A stretch of 64,000 nt of DNA from Actinomadura coerulea (lineage in GTDB: Bacteria; Actinomycetota; Actinomycetes; Streptosporangiales; Streptosporangiaceae): NCBI RefSeq assembly GCF_014208105.1, contig NZ_JACHMQ010000001.1, positions 372,001 through 436,000 of the forward strand, written 5' to 3'. The translations under genes and the position numbers were made by a program. Shown piece by piece: positions 54,491 through 63,150 of this stretch (position 1 is its first letter; each line of letters opens with the position of its first letter). The notes under the pieces are model-generated. The model was not told the origin of the DNA. It searched no databases and saw nothing but the letters and a program-made list of their open reading frames with translations.

Positions 54491-55357
54491 ATGCCGGAAC
54501 ATCTCACTAACGTGTCCGATGCGATGACGTTGGAAGCGGAGTTGCCGGAGTTCACGCCGGAAGACGATGGGGCGGACGGGCCCGAGGACCGGGCGGACGG
54601 GCCGCGGCGCCGCCGTGGGCGGGGCCGGTGGCGCCGGTCGCCCTGGTTCGCGATCCCGGCCGGGATCGTCGCGGGGCTGCTGGCGATCGCGGTGCTGACG
54701 CCGCTCGCCGTCGGTGCGCGGATCTGGCACCAGGCCCGCCAGGACGAGCGGCCCCGCTCGGACGCGATCATCGTGCTGGGCGCCGCGCAGTACAACGGGG
54801 TGCCGTCCCCGACGCTGAAATGGCGGCTCCAGCACGCCCTGGACCTGTACCGCGACGGGGTCGCGCCGGCCATCGTGACGGTGGGCGGCAAGGCGCCCGG
54901 CGACAACTACACCGAGGCCGGGGCCGGCCGGAACTGGCTGGTCTCCAAGGGCGGCGTGCCCGCCTCCCGGGTCTTCGAGGTGCCCGTCGGGCGCGACACG
55001 CTGGAGAGCATGAAGGCCGTCGGCAAGGAGTTCGACCGGCACCACTGGTCGTCGGGCGTGATCGTCACCGACCCGTGGCACGGGCTGCGCTCCAAGAAGA
55101 TGGCCGAGGACAGCGGCATCACGGCCGCCGCGTCGCCGACCCGCAGCGGCCCCAGCGTGCAGACCCGCGACACCCAGTTCCACTACATCGTCCGCGAGAC
55201 CGGCGGGTACCTGTCGTACGTGCTGCTGGGCAAGAGTGTCCAGGTGCCCGACGAGACCATCAAGCGGATCCACATCGACCCGTCCGCGTCGCCCTCGACG
55301 TCCCAGGCCCCCTCCTCGTCGCCTCCGCCCCCGTCCTCGCCGTCGCCGGGCCGCTGA
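54491..55357 (+). CDS. YdcF-like (DUF218) membrane protein
   Basis: 288 residues from ATG 54491; GTG 54512 and ATG 54524 are possible later starts, and no ribosome site decides. Acidic then Arg-rich N-terminus, one transmembrane helix (FAIPAGIVAGLLAIAVLTPL), and a DUF218 domain with DAIIVLGAAQYNGVPSPTLKWRL, GGKAPGDNYTEA, NWLVSKGGVP and VTDPWHGLRSKKMAE. C-terminal Ser/Pro tail. Related SanA/ElyC proteins act on envelope integrity. Confidence 0.85.
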   Translation: MPEHLTNVSDAMTLEAELPEFTPEDDGADGPEDRADGPRRRRGRGRWRRSPWFAIPAGIVAGLLAIAVLTPLAVGARIWHQARQDERPRSDAIIVLGAAQYNGVPSPTLKWRLQHALDLYRDGVAPAIVTVGGKAPGDNYTEAGAGRNWLVSKGGVPASRVFEVPVGRDTLESMKAVGKEFDRHHWSSGVIVTDPWHGLRSKKMAEDSGITAAASPTRSGPSVQTRDTQFHYIVRETGGYLSYVLLGKSVQVPDETIKRIHIDPSASPSTSQAPSSSPPPPSSPSPGR

Positions 55358-55374
55358 GGGGCCCCGCGGCCCTC

Positions 55375-55380
55375 TACCCT
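55375..55380 (+). promoter_or_regulatory. -10 box candidate for dgt
   Basis: TACCCT fits TANNNT and lies 10 nt before the dgt ATG, implying a very short or absent leader. Confidence 0.35.
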
Positions 55381-55390
55381 GGGTAGGGAC

Positions 55391-56665
55391 ATGACGATCA
55401 ACGTGACCACGGGCTACGACGGCCGTGACAAGGAACGCTGGGCGCCCGAGCCCCCCAAGCGGCGCGACCGCACGGCGTTCGAGCGCGACAGGGCCCGGGT
55501 GCTGCACAGCGCCGCCCTCCGCCGGCTGGCCGCCAAGACGCAGGTCGCCTCGCCCGGCGCCGACGCCGTGGCCGACACCGTGCAGAGCCTGCGCACCCGC
55601 CTCACCCACTCGCTGGAGTGCGCGCAGGTCGGCCGCGAGCTGGGCAAGTCGCTCGGCTGCGACCCCGACCTGGTGGAGACGGCCTGCCTGTCGCACGACA
55701 TCGGGCATCCGCCGTTCGGGCACAACGGCGAGTACGCGCTCGACATCGTCGCCCGCGACTGCGGCGGGTTCGAGGGCAACGCGCAGAGCCTGCGTGTCCT
55801 GACCAGGCTGGAGCCCAAGTCGTTCGCCGCGGAGGGCCCGCCCCTGCACGGCCGCAGCGTCGGCCTCAACCTGACCCGCGCCGCGCTGGACGCCGCGATG
55901 AAGTACCCGTGGTCGCAGGCCGAGGCCGTGAACGGCAAGTTCGGCGTCTACGACGACGACGCGGACGTGGCGCGCTGGGTGCGCGACGGCGCCGAGCCGG
56001 GCCGCACCTGCTTCGAGGCCCAGGTCATGGACTGGAGCGACGACGTCGCCTACTCCGTCCACGACCTGGAGGACGCGCTGGTCGCCGGGCACGTCGACTT
56101 CGTCCGCCTCGCCGACGCCGCCGAGCGCCGCCTCGTCGCCGCCACGGCGGCGAAGCTGTACTGCCCCGACGCCGGCCAGGCCGAGCTGGAGGAGCGCTTC
56201 GCCGCGCTGCTCGCCGAGCCCTGCTGGCCCGACCGCTACGACGGCACCCCGCGCAGCCACGCCGCCCTCAAGAACCTGACCAGCACGCTGATCGGGCGGT
56301 TCTGCCTGGCCGCCGAGGCCGCCACGCGGGACGCCTACGGCGACCGCCCGCTCACCCGCTACGCGGCGGAGCTGATCGTGCCGCGGCGGCAGCGGCTGGA
56401 GAACGCCCTGCTCAAGGGCATCACGGCGCACTACGTGTGGATCAGCCACGAGGAGGTCAGGGCCCGCCAGCGGACGCTGATCACCGAACTCGCGGAGATG
56501 ATGCTCGCGGGCGCGCCGGAGACCCTCGACCCGGGCTTCCGCGACGCGTTCACCGACGCCTCCGACGACGCCGCCCGGCTGCGCGCGGTGATCGACCAGA
56601 TCGCCTCCCTGACCGACCTGTCGGCGATGGCCCGCCACCGCATGCTGGGCGGACGCGGGTACTGA
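55391..56665 (+). CDS. dgt: deoxyguanosinetriphosphate triphosphohydrolase
   Basis: 424 residues. dGTPase cleaves dGTP to deoxyguanosine and triphosphate, keeping dNTP pools in balance. HD-domain metal ligands are in [33 protein letters not shown] and [17 protein letters not shown]. The typical dGTPase start [20 protein letters not shown] is present. In many actinobacteria dnaG follows; here it does not within the window. Confidence 0.94.
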   Translation: MTINVTTGYDGRDKERWAPEPPKRRDRTAFERDRARVLHSAALRRLAAKTQVASPGADAVADTVQSLRTRLTHSLECAQVGRELGKSLGCDPDLVETACLSHDIGHPPFGHNGEYALDIVARDCGGFEGNAQSLRVLTRLEPKSFAAEGPPLHGRSVGLNLTRAALDAAMKYPWSQAEAVNGKFGVYDDDADVARWVRDGAEPGRTCFEAQVMDWSDDVAYSVHDLEDALVAGHVDFVRLADAAERRLVAATAAKLYCPDAGQAELEERFAALLAEPCWPDRYDGTPRSHAALKNLTSTLIGRFCLAAEAATRDAYGDRPLTRYAAELIVPRRQRLENALLKGITAHYVWISHEEVRARQRTLITELAEMMLAGAPETLDPGFRDAFTDASDDAARLRAVIDQIASLTDLSAMARHRMLGGRGY

Positions 56666-56744
56666 TCCGGGGCGCGGCCGGCGCGGGAGAGGGGACACGC
56701 CTCGACGCGCCAGCCGACGGACCCTTGTCTCGTGGCAGGCGCCG

Positions 56745-56773
56745 CTGTAGGGATAGCTACAGGTCCACTACAG
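56745..56773. promoter_or_regulatory. CTGTAG/CTACAG repeats before the ferredoxin reductase gene
   Basis: CTGTAG (56745-56750), 6-nt spacer, CTACAG (56757-56762), then a second CTACAG (56768-56773) next to the AGGAGGT ribosome site. A -35-like TTGTCT is at 56725-56730. Looks like an operator for an unknown regulator. Confidence 0.4.
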
Positions 56774-56782
56774 GAGGTCACC

Positions 56783-58009
56783 ATGCCCGAGGAGACGTTC
56801 GTCATCGCCGGCGCCGGCCTGGCCGGGGCCAAGGCGGCCGAGACGCTCCGAGAGGAGGGCTTCGCGGGCAGGGTGCTGCTGGTCGGGGAGGAGATCGAGC
56901 GGCCGTACGAGCGGCCTCCGCTGTCCAAGGGCTTCCTGCTGGACAAGGAGCCCCGGGACAAGGCCCACGTCCACGAGGCGGACTGGTACGACAAGCACGA
57001 CGTGGAGCTGCGGGTCGGCACGTCCGTGGCGGCCGTCGACCGGGGCGCGCACCAGGTCCGGCTGTCCACCAGGGAGCCGATCGCCTACGACAAGCTGCTG
57101 CTGGCGACCGGCGCCTCCCCGCGCCGCCTGGACGTGCCGGGCTCCAAGCTCCAGGGCATCCACTACCTGCGGACGATGGCCGACTCGGCCGCGCTGAAGC
57201 AGGCGCTGGCGCCCGGCGGCCGCCGGGTCGTGGTGGCCGGGGCGGGCTGGATCGGCCTGGAGGCGGCGGCGGCCGCCCGCGAGCACGGCAACGAGGTGAC
57301 GCTCATCGAGCCGGAGCCGGTGCCGCTGCACGCCGCGATGGGGCCCGAGCTCGGCGGGATGTTCGCCGACCTGCACCGCGAGCACGGCGTCGTCCTGCGG
57401 ATGGACGAGGGCGTCGCCGGGTTCTGGGGCGCGGGGCAGGTCTCGGCGGTCGTGACCTCCGGCGGCGCGGAGGTGCCCGCGGACGTCGTGATCGTCGGCA
57501 TCGGGGTGCGGCCCAACAGCCGGCTCGCCGAGGAGGCCGGGCTCGAGGTGTCCGACGGGATCCTCGTCGACCAGTCGCTGCGCACGTCCGACCCCGACAT
57601 CTACGCGGCCGGGGACGTCGCCAACGCCTACCATCCGCTGCTCGGCCGCCGGATCCGCGTGGAGCACTGGGCGAACGCGCTGAACGGGGGGCCCGCCGCG
57701 GCCCGCGCGATGCTCGGCCGGGACGTCGTCTACGACCAGCTCCCCTACTTCTTCAGCGACCAGTACGAACTCGGCATGGAGATGTCGGGCGCCGCGGCGC
57801 CGGGGGAGTACGACGAGGTCGTGTACCGCGGGGACGTCCCGGGACGGGAGTTCCTCGCGTTCTGGCTGTCGGGCGGGCGGGTCGTCGCCGGCATGAACGT
57901 CAACGTGTGGGACGTCACCGGGGACGTCCAGGCGCTGATCCGGTCCGGGCGCCCGGTGGACGCCGCCCGCCTCGCCGACCCCGGGGTGCCGCTCGCGGAC
58001 CTGGCGTGA
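56783..58009 (+). CDS. FAD-dependent ferredoxin/rubredoxin reductase
   Basis: 408 residues from ATG 56783, behind AGGAGGT. FAD-binding GAGLAGAKAAETLREEGF, NAD(P)H-binding GAGWIGLEAAAAAREHG, second FAD site DIYAAGDVANAY and a C-terminal reductase domain (SDQYELGMEMSGAAAPGEYD). Such reductases pass electrons from NAD(P)H to ferredoxin for cytochrome P450s or dioxygenases. No ferredoxin or P450 gene is adjacent. Confidence 0.92.
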   Translation: MPEETFVIAGAGLAGAKAAETLREEGFAGRVLLVGEEIERPYERPPLSKGFLLDKEPRDKAHVHEADWYDKHDVELRVGTSVAAVDRGAHQVRLSTREPIAYDKLLLATGASPRRLDVPGSKLQGIHYLRTMADSAALKQALAPGGRRVVVAGAGWIGLEAAAAAREHGNEVTLIEPEPVPLHAAMGPELGGMFADLHREHGVVLRMDEGVAGFWGAGQVSAVVTSGGAEVPADVVIVGIGVRPNSRLAEEAGLEVSDGILVDQSLRTSDPDIYAAGDVANAYHPLLGRRIRVEHWANALNGGPAAARAMLGRDVVYDQLPYFFSDQYELGMEMSGAAAPGEYDEVVYRGDVPGREFLAFWLSGGRVVAGMNVNVWDVTGDVQALIRSGRPVDAARLADPGVPLADLA

Positions 58010-58044
58010 CGCGCCCGGGGCCGGGGTCCGTCCGGTAGGCCACG

Positions 58045-58050
58045 TAGGGT
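58045..58050 (+). promoter_or_regulatory. -10 box for leaderless MFS transcript
   Basis: TAGGGT (TANNNT) ends 7 nt before the GTG start at 58058; no ribosome site in between. Confidence 0.45.
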
Positions 58051-58057
58051 CTGCCGG

Positions 58058-59227
58058 GTGGCAACCGAGAAGATCACGACGCTGGCGCGGGCGCGCGTCG
58101 CGGTGACGCTGGCGTTCGCGGCGCACGGCCTGCTCGGCGCCGCCTGGGTCGCCCGCATCCCCCAGATCAAGGAGCACCTCGGGCTGAGCGAGGGCGCGAT
58201 GGGCGTGGCGCTGCTCGGCGCGCCCGTCGGCGTGGTCGCGGCCGTCCGGTTCGCGGGGAGGATCATCGGCCGGTGGGGCAGCCGCGCGACGACGATCGCG
58301 GCGGGGGCCGCCGGCGCGCTGGCGCTCGTCCCGCTCGGACTGTCCTGGAACCTCGGCGGGCTGATCCTGTCGCTGCTGCTGATGGGCGCCTCGCTCGGGC
58401 TGATGGACGTGGCGATGAACGCGCAGGGCGTCGCGGTGGAGCGCGGCTACGGCCGTCCGCTGATGTCGGGGCTGCACGGCTCCTACAGCATCGGGACGCT
58501 GCTGGCCGCGCTGGCCGGCGCGGCGGCCGCGCACGCGGGCGTCCCCGTCGCGCCGCACCTGGCGGTCGCGGCGGCGCTGCTGATCGCCTTGCTGGCTTTC
58601 GGTTGCCGCGGCCTGCTGGACCGCTCCGCCGACGAACTCCCCGCGCCGGCCGAGGACGCCCCCGCCCCCTCGCGCTCCCCGCGCCGGCCGCTGGTGCTGC
58701 TCGGCGTCATCGGGCTGTGCTCGTTCGTGGGGGAGGGCGCCATGGCCGACTGGAGCGCCATCTACCTGCGGGAGAACCTCGGCACCGGGCCCGGCGTGGC
58801 CGGGCTCGGGTACGCCGGGTGCGCGGTGGCGATGACCGTGGGGAGGCTCACCGGCGACCAGGTCGTCGCGCGCTTCGGGCCCGTCCCGGTCCTGCGGGGC
58901 GGGTCGCTGGTCGCCGCGCTCGGCCTCGGCCTCGGGCTCGCGGCGGGCGACCCGACCGCGGCCGTGGCCGGGTTCACGCTGTTCGGCCTCGGCGTCGCGG
59001 TCGTGGCGCCCGTCACCTTCAGCGCGGCGGGCAACGTGCCCGGCGTGCCGCCCGCGGCCGGCATCTCCCGGGTGACCGGCGTCGGCTACCTCGGCCTGCT
59101 CGGCGGCCCGCCCGTCATCGGGTTCGTCGCGCAGGGCGTGGGCCTGGCGTGGGCGCTGGCCGTCCCGGTCGCGCTGGTCGGGCTGATCGTCCTGCTCGCC
59201 CCGGCGGCGGCGACGGCCGAGCGGTGA
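58058..59227 (+). CDS. MFS transporter
   Basis: 389 residues from GTG 58058. Twelve hydrophobic segments in two halves, joined by a ~30-residue loop around DRSADELPAPAEDAPAPSRS. FAAHGLLGAAWVARIPQIKE and LMDVAMNAQGVAVERGYGRP place it in the YbjJ-like group of putative transporters. Substrate unknown. Confidence 0.88.
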   Translation: MATEKITTLARARVAVTLAFAAHGLLGAAWVARIPQIKEHLGLSEGAMGVALLGAPVGVVAAVRFAGRIIGRWGSRATTIAAGAAGALALVPLGLSWNLGGLILSLLLMGASLGLMDVAMNAQGVAVERGYGRPLMSGLHGSYSIGTLLAALAGAAAAHAGVPVAPHLAVAAALLIALLAFGCRGLLDRSADELPAPAEDAPAPSRSPRRPLVLLGVIGLCSFVGEGAMADWSAIYLRENLGTGPGVAGLGYAGCAVAMTVGRLTGDQVVARFGPVPVLRGGSLVAALGLGLGLAAGDPTAAVAGFTLFGLGVAVVAPVTFSAAGNVPGVPPAAGISRVTGVGYLGLLGGPPVIGFVAQGVGLAWALAVPVALVGLIVLLAPAAATAER

Positions 59228-59296
59228 CGGCGGGCGGAGGCGGCCGAGTCGTTGATCTTTTGCGGGGTTGCGACCTTCGTATATGTCCTACTCAGG

Positions 59297-59302
59297 TAAG
59301 GT
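59297..59302 (+). promoter_or_regulatory. -10 box for the GtrA gene
   Basis: TAAGGT, ending 8 nt before the GTG at 59311; consistent with a leaderless message. Confidence 0.45.
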
Positions 59303-59310
59303 CTGGGCGA

Positions 59311-59772
59311 GTGAGCACCATGCAGCGGTCGAGACCGGCCGAAACGGTCGCGTCCGCCCCGGCGCTGCGGACATTCCTTGGCGAACTGCTCAGTTTCGGT
59401 TTCGTGGGGTGCCTCGGCACGCTGATCATGATCTTCGGCGCCAACCTGATGCGCGCCTGGCTCGGCGGCAGCCCGGTCACGAGCGTCGTCGTGCCGACCG
59501 TGGCGTCCACCCTGTCGTCCTACCTGCTCAACCGGTTCTGGACGTTCCGGCACCGCGACAGCGACGGCTCCGGCCGGGAGGTCGCGATCTTCTTCGCGCT
59601 GAACGGCGTGGGGCTGCTGATCCAGGTGCTGTGCACCGGCTTCACCTACTACACCCTCGGCCTGCACGGCGGGATCGCCTACAACCTGGGGCTCCTCGCG
59701 GGCGTCGGCCTCGGGGCGGCGTTCCGCTACTGGTCGTACAAGAAGTGGGTGTTCACCCCCGCCGCGGCATGA
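59311..59772 (+). CDS. GtrA-family membrane protein
   Basis: 153 residues from GTG 59311; ATG 59320 is an alternative. Four transmembrane segments with the GtrA pattern FVGCLGTLIM, STLSSYLLNRFWTFRH and AAFRYWSYKKWVF. GtrA proteins are thought to flip polyprenyl-linked sugars. No glycosyltransferase gene is adjacent. Confidence 0.9.
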   Translation: MSTMQRSRPAETVASAPALRTFLGELLSFGFVGCLGTLIMIFGANLMRAWLGGSPVTSVVVPTVASTLSSYLLNRFWTFRHRDSDGSGREVAIFFALNGVGLLIQVLCTGFTYYTLGLHGGIAYNLGLLAGVGLGAAFRYWSYKKWVFTPAAA

Positions 59773-59829
59773 AACGGCGGCCGCGGGGGTTGTCTCCTCA
59801 CGCAAGCACAGCCGACGCACGGAGCGGGC

Positions 59830-60690
59830 GTGAGCCGACTCGACGATGAATGGGCCGAGCACCGGTCCGCCGTGTTCGGCGCCGCGTACCGGATCACCGG
59901 GAGCGTCGCGGACGCCGAGGACATCACCCAGGACGTGTGGCTGCGCGCCTCCGCGAGGGAGCCGCTGGACGACGTCCGCGACCTGCGCGCCTGGCTGCTC
60001 ACGGTGGCCGCGCGCCGCGCCTACGACCTGCTGGGCTCGGCCCGCGCGCGGCGCGTGGACTACGTGGGGCCGTGGCTGCCCGAGCCGCTGCTGACCGGGC
60101 CGGACGCCGCCGAGCCGGTGCTGATGGACGAGACGGCCGGGACCGCGATGCTCGTGGTCATGGAGGAGCTGTCGCCGCCGGAGCGCGTGGCGTTCGTCCT
60201 GCACCAGGCGTTCGAGGTGCCCTACGAGCAGATCGCCGGGGTGCTCGGCAGGTCGGCCGCCGCGTGCCGGCAGCTCGCGTCCCGCGCCCGCCGCAAGATC
60301 GCCATGGCGCTGCCGCCCCGCCCGGCCCCGGCGGCCGAGCGCGACCGGGTGCTCGCGGCCTTCCGGTCCGCCTACGAGCGCGGCGACGAGGCCGCGCTGC
60401 TCGCGCTGCTGGACCCGGACGCCGTCTACACCGCCGACGGCGGCGGGCGCGTCTTCGCCGCCCGGAAGGTCATCGCCGGGGCGGGACGGGTGGCGACCGC
60501 GCTGCTGCGCGTCGGCGCCCGCAACCGGCTGCGGCTGGAGTTCGCGGAGATCAACGGCCGCCGCGAGCTGCTGGTGCGGCGGGACGGGCGGACGGCCGCG
60601 GTCGACACCGTGGAGGTCGAGGGCGGCCGCGTCACCGCCGTCCGCCGGGTCCTCAACCCCGACAAGCTCACGTCCCTGCGCGGGATCTGA
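59830..60690 (+). CDS. ECF41-type RNA polymerase sigma factor with SnoaL-like C-terminal domain
   Basis: 286 residues from GTG 59830. Sigma region 2 (YRITGSVADAEDITQDVWLR), region 4 (LSPPERVAFVLHQAFEVPYE, then AACRQLASRARRKI) and a fused SnoaL-like domain of ~110 residues. All three ECF41 signatures are present: WLPEPL in the linker, DGGGR, and NPDKL at the C-terminus. The fused domain works in place of a separate anti-sigma factor. Confidence 0.93.
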   Translation: MSRLDDEWAEHRSAVFGAAYRITGSVADAEDITQDVWLRASAREPLDDVRDLRAWLLTVAARRAYDLLGSARARRVDYVGPWLPEPLLTGPDAAEPVLMDETAGTAMLVVMEELSPPERVAFVLHQAFEVPYEQIAGVLGRSAAACRQLASRARRKIAMALPPRPAPAAERDRVLAAFRSAYERGDEAALLALLDPDAVYTADGGGRVFAARKVIAGAGRVATALLRVGARNRLRLEFAEINGRRELLVRRDGRTAAVDTVEVEGGRVTAVRRVLNPDKLTSLRGI

Positions 60691-60705
60691 GCACCGGGGC
60701 CGGTC

Positions 60706-61575
60706 TCACCGCCCCGCCGGGACGATCTTCTCGGTCTGGGCCAGGGCCTCGGCGAGGACACCGGCCAGGTCCTGGCCGGTGCCCTGCGAGAAGATCACCT
60801 GGTCGACGCCCCGCTCGGCGAGCCGGCCGACGGTGTCGACGGCGGCGCCGACCGAGGGCGTTCCGGTGAAGAAGGTCAGCGAGGTCTTCTCGATCTCGGC
60901 GTAGTCGCGGCCCTCGCGCTCGCAGTGCTCTCCCAGGACCTCCAGCTTGCGGGGCAGCTCGTCGCCGTCGAAGAGGTTGCAGGCGTCGGCGTACTTCGCC
61001 ACGAACCGCAGCGTCTTCTTCTCCCCGCCCCCGCCGACGAGGATCGGCGGGTGGGGGCGCCGCAGCGCGGGCGGCGAGTTGAGCGGGCGCTCCAGCGCGT
61101 AGTGCTCGCCCTCGAACGGCGACTCGTCGCCGTCCCACATCCGGCGGGCGATCCGCAGCGTCTCCTCCAGCCGCTCGAACCGCTCCGCGGTCGGCGGGAA
61201 CGGGATGCCGAGGCCGCGCGACTCCTCGTCGTTCCAGGCGGCGCCGACACCGAGCCACGCGCGCCCGCCCGACAGGACGTCCAGCGTGGTCACGGTCTTG
61301 ACCAGCACGCCCGGATGCCGGTAGGTGACGCCGGTGACCATCGTCCCCAGCGTGATCCGCTCCGTCAGCGCCGCCGCGTACGCGAGCGCGGAGTAGCCCT
61401 CCAGCATGGGCTCCTCCGGCGGGCCCACGGCGCCGATCTGGAAGAAGTGGTCCATCACCCACAGGGAGTGCAGCCCGCCCTGGTCGGCCTCGCGGGCGAC
61501 GCGGCCGAACGCCGGGCCGATCCGCTCCGTCCCGCCGGGAAAGGTGAAGCTGGGAACCTGAAGTCCGATGCGCAT
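60706..61575 (-). CDS. LLM-class F420-dependent oxidoreductase
   Basis: 289 residues from ATG 61575, behind GGAGGAG. Luciferase-like TIM barrel: MRIGLQVPSFTFPGGTERIG, SLWVMDHFFQIG, RITLGTMVTGVTYRHPGVLV, GGRAWLGVGAAWNDEE and PILVGGGGEKKTLRFVAKYA. Typical of the actinobacterial F420 group. Divergent from the MerR gene, with a MerR-type palindrome in its promoter. Substrate unknown. Confidence 0.9.
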   Translation of the reverse strand: MRIGLQVPSFTFPGGTERIGPAFGRVAREADQGGLHSLWVMDHFFQIGAVGPPEEPMLEGYSALAYAAALTERITLGTMVTGVTYRHPGVLVKTVTTLDVLSGGRAWLGVGAAWNDEESRGLGIPFPPTAERFERLEETLRIARRMWDGDESPFEGEHYALERPLNSPPALRRPHPPILVGGGGEKKTLRFVAKYADACNLFDGDELPRKLEVLGEHCEREGRDYAEIEKTSLTFFTGTPSVGAAVDTVGRLAERGVDQVIFSQGTGQDLAGVLAEALAQTEKIVPAGR

Positions 61576-61623
61576 GGCGACTCCTCCGTGCTTCGTGGCC
61601 TACGTCTCTCCTTTCCACTCTGC

Positions 61624-61645
61624 GACCTGGAGCGCGCTCCAGGTC
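61624..61645 (-). promoter_or_regulatory. MerR-type operator of the LLM gene
   Basis: 22-bp perfect palindrome, half-site GACCTGGAGCG. On the minus strand the -35 TTGACC (61647-61642) and a -10-like CAGAGT (61622-61617) are 19 bp apart, the long spacer typical of MerR-activated promoters. Confidence 0.7.
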
Positions 61646-61667
61646 AAGCGGCCGCACCGGCCCGGCG

Positions 61668-61698
61668 TTGACCTGGAGTGCGCTCCAGGTGCGATCCT
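61668..61698 (+). promoter_or_regulatory. MerR-type promoter and operator of the merR gene
   Basis: -35 TTGACC (61668-61673), 19-nt spacer, -10-like GATCCT (61693-61698). The spacer holds the second palindrome (61670-61691), half-site GACCTGGAGTG, with two mismatched pairs relative to the first. Transcription would start at about the GTG at 61706. Confidence 0.7.
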
Positions 61699-61705
61699 GG
61701 GGTGC

Positions 61706-62095
61706 GTGAGCTCCTACTCTCCCGCCGAGACCGCCGAGAAGAGCGGTTTCAGCATCGACACGCTGCGTTACTACGAGAAGATCGGGCTGCTGTCCGGGAT
61801 CGCGCGGAACGCGTCGGGGCGGCGCGTGTTCTCCGACGACGACCTGCAGTGGCTCGGGATGCTGCGCTGCCTGCGCGGCACCGGGATGCCGATTGCCGAG
61901 ATGCTGCGCTACTCCGAGCTGGCCCGCGGCGGCGGCGAGACCGTCCAGGAGCGGCTCGACCTGCTCCAGGAGCACGACCGCCGGGTGGAGGAGCAGATCG
62001 CCACGCTGCGCGCGCAGCAGCGGCAGATCAAGGTGAAGATCGGTTTCTACCGGGAGGCGTCGTTGACCTGCGAGCCCGCCCCCGCCTCCGCCTGA
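61706..62095 (+). CDS. MerR-family transcriptional regulator
   Basis: 129 residues from GTG 61706. Winged helix YSPAETAEKSGFSIDTLRYY then EKIGLLSGIARNASGRRVFS, and a dimerisation coiled coil (RLDLLQEHDRRVEEQIATLR). The only cysteines (CLR near 60 and CEP near the end) are not arranged as a metal site, so it probably senses an organic or redox signal. It is expected to bind both palindromes in the gap to the LLM gene. The 3' end overlaps the convergent gene by 49 nt. Confidence 0.9.
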   Translation: MSSYSPAETAEKSGFSIDTLRYYEKIGLLSGIARNASGRRVFSDDDLQWLGMLRCLRGTGMPIAEMLRYSELARGGGETVQERLDLLQEHDRRVEEQIATLRAQQRQIKVKIGFYREASLTCEPAPASA

Positions 62096-62472
62096 GCGAG
62101 GGCGCGCTCCGCGCGCTCCCACGTCCCGGCCGGATCGAAGGCGTCCGCCCACCAGGTGTCGGCGCGGATCGTCCCGCGCCGCCGGAACCTGCGCATGACG
62201 GCGACGTGCGGCGGCCAGGCGACGAAGCCGCGCAGCGCGGCGTCGCCGGTCCAGACCGAGACGGAGCCGCACCTGCGCCGGCGGAGGTCGGTCCACAGCC
62301 ACAGGCCGACGGCGCCCTCCAGGTCGGGCCACGACCGGCGCAACGCCATGCCCGCGCGGAAGGCCCTCGGCAGGTCGAGGGTGTGCGCGCAGGTGAAGTC
62401 GGTGACGCTGACGAGGACCGGGCCCGTCGCCCGGACCGACCCGGCGCGCCAGCGGGTCCTCAGGAGCGCCAT
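62047..62472 (-). CDS. conserved hypothetical protein (ABM-like fold suspected)
   Basis: 141 residues from ATG 62472, overlapping the 3' end of the DinB-like gene by 13 nt. RATGPVLVSVTDFTCAHTLDL, GAVGLWLWTDLRRRRCGSVS and TGDAALRGFVAWPPHVAVMR suggest a dimeric alpha+beta barrel. Trp-rich. I do not recognise a named family; function unknown. Confidence 0.55.
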   Translation of the reverse strand: MALLRTRWRAGSVRATGPVLVSVTDFTCAHTLDLPRAFRAGMALRRSWPDLEGAVGLWLWTDLRRRRCGSVSVWTGDAALRGFVAWPPHVAVMRRFRRRGTIRADTWWADAFDPAGTWERAERALAQAEAGAGSQVNDASR

Positions 62473-63068
62473 GAGGGGTCCCGGCCGAGGAGGGTGAGCA
62501 GGCGGTCCCGCGGCTCCGCGCCGGCCGGGGAGGGGACGGACGAGGCGAACGAGTCGCCGGGGCCCCGGCCCTCCTCGGGGACTATGGCGGCGACCTTCAG
62601 GGACGCCTCCACGAGTTCGCCGGCGGGCTCCCAGGCGGCGCCGATCGAGGCGGCGACGTCCCAGGCGTGCACGACGAGGTCGACGAAGTGGAAGCTGATC
62701 GCAAGCGCGGCCGGGAAGGCGCCGCCGTCGCGGACCTCGGGGAGGGCGAACCCGGCGTCCAGGGCCACCGCTGCGAAGGCCTCCGTCACGAGGTCGGCGG
62801 AGGCCCGCGCCGCGGCGAGGGGGTCGTCGCCGAGGTCGCCGCCCCGCCAGGCGGACAGCCGCGCGCCCTCGCCCCGGGCGGCGGCCGCGAAGCCCTCGTC
62901 CTGGCTCACCTGGTGGCGCAGCAGGCCGTGCAGGGTCCAGTCGGGGCACGGCGTCGGCAGGCGCAGCGCGTCCGGCTTCACCTGCGCGACGACGGACAGA
63001 TAGAGATCGGCCGCTTTCCGGTCGAGTGGCCGGAAATCGGTGGTGAGCAGTTCGTTGAGCAGGTCCAT
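62460..63068 (-). CDS. DinB/TIGR03086-type metal-binding protein
   Basis: 202 residues from ATG 63068. Four-helix bundle of the DinB/mycothiol-dependent type: CPDWTLHGLLRHQVSQDEGF (metal-binding His and Trp), ALAISFHFVDLVVHAWDVAA (second and third His), and a C-terminal PAGAEPRDRLLTLLGRDP that is the TIGR03086 ending. Some members use mycothiol. Divergent from the MocR-type regulator, which may control it. Confidence 0.85.
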   Translation of the reverse strand: MDLLNELLTTDFRPLDRKAADLYLSVVAQVKPDALRLPTPCPDWTLHGLLRHQVSQDEGFAAAARGEGARLSAWRGGDLGDDPLAAARASADLVTEAFAAVALDAGFALPEVRDGGAFPAALAISFHFVDLVVHAWDVAASIGAAWEPAGELVEASLKVAAIVPEEGRGPGDSFASSVPSPAGAEPRDRLLTLLGRDPSWRS

Positions 63069-63113
63069 GCCGCCACGCTAGGGAGTCGCAGAGGCCCAGG
63101 TACAGGTCCAAAA

Positions 63114-63143
63114 TTGCGCATAATGACTGAGCCGATTTAGGCT
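63114..63143 (+). promoter_or_regulatory. promoter of the MocR-type regulator
   Basis: -35-like TTGCGC (63114-63119), 18-nt spacer, -10 TAGGCT (63138-63143); the GTG start follows 7 nt later, so the message is probably leaderless. Confidence 0.45.
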
Positions 63144-63150
63144 CGGCGCC

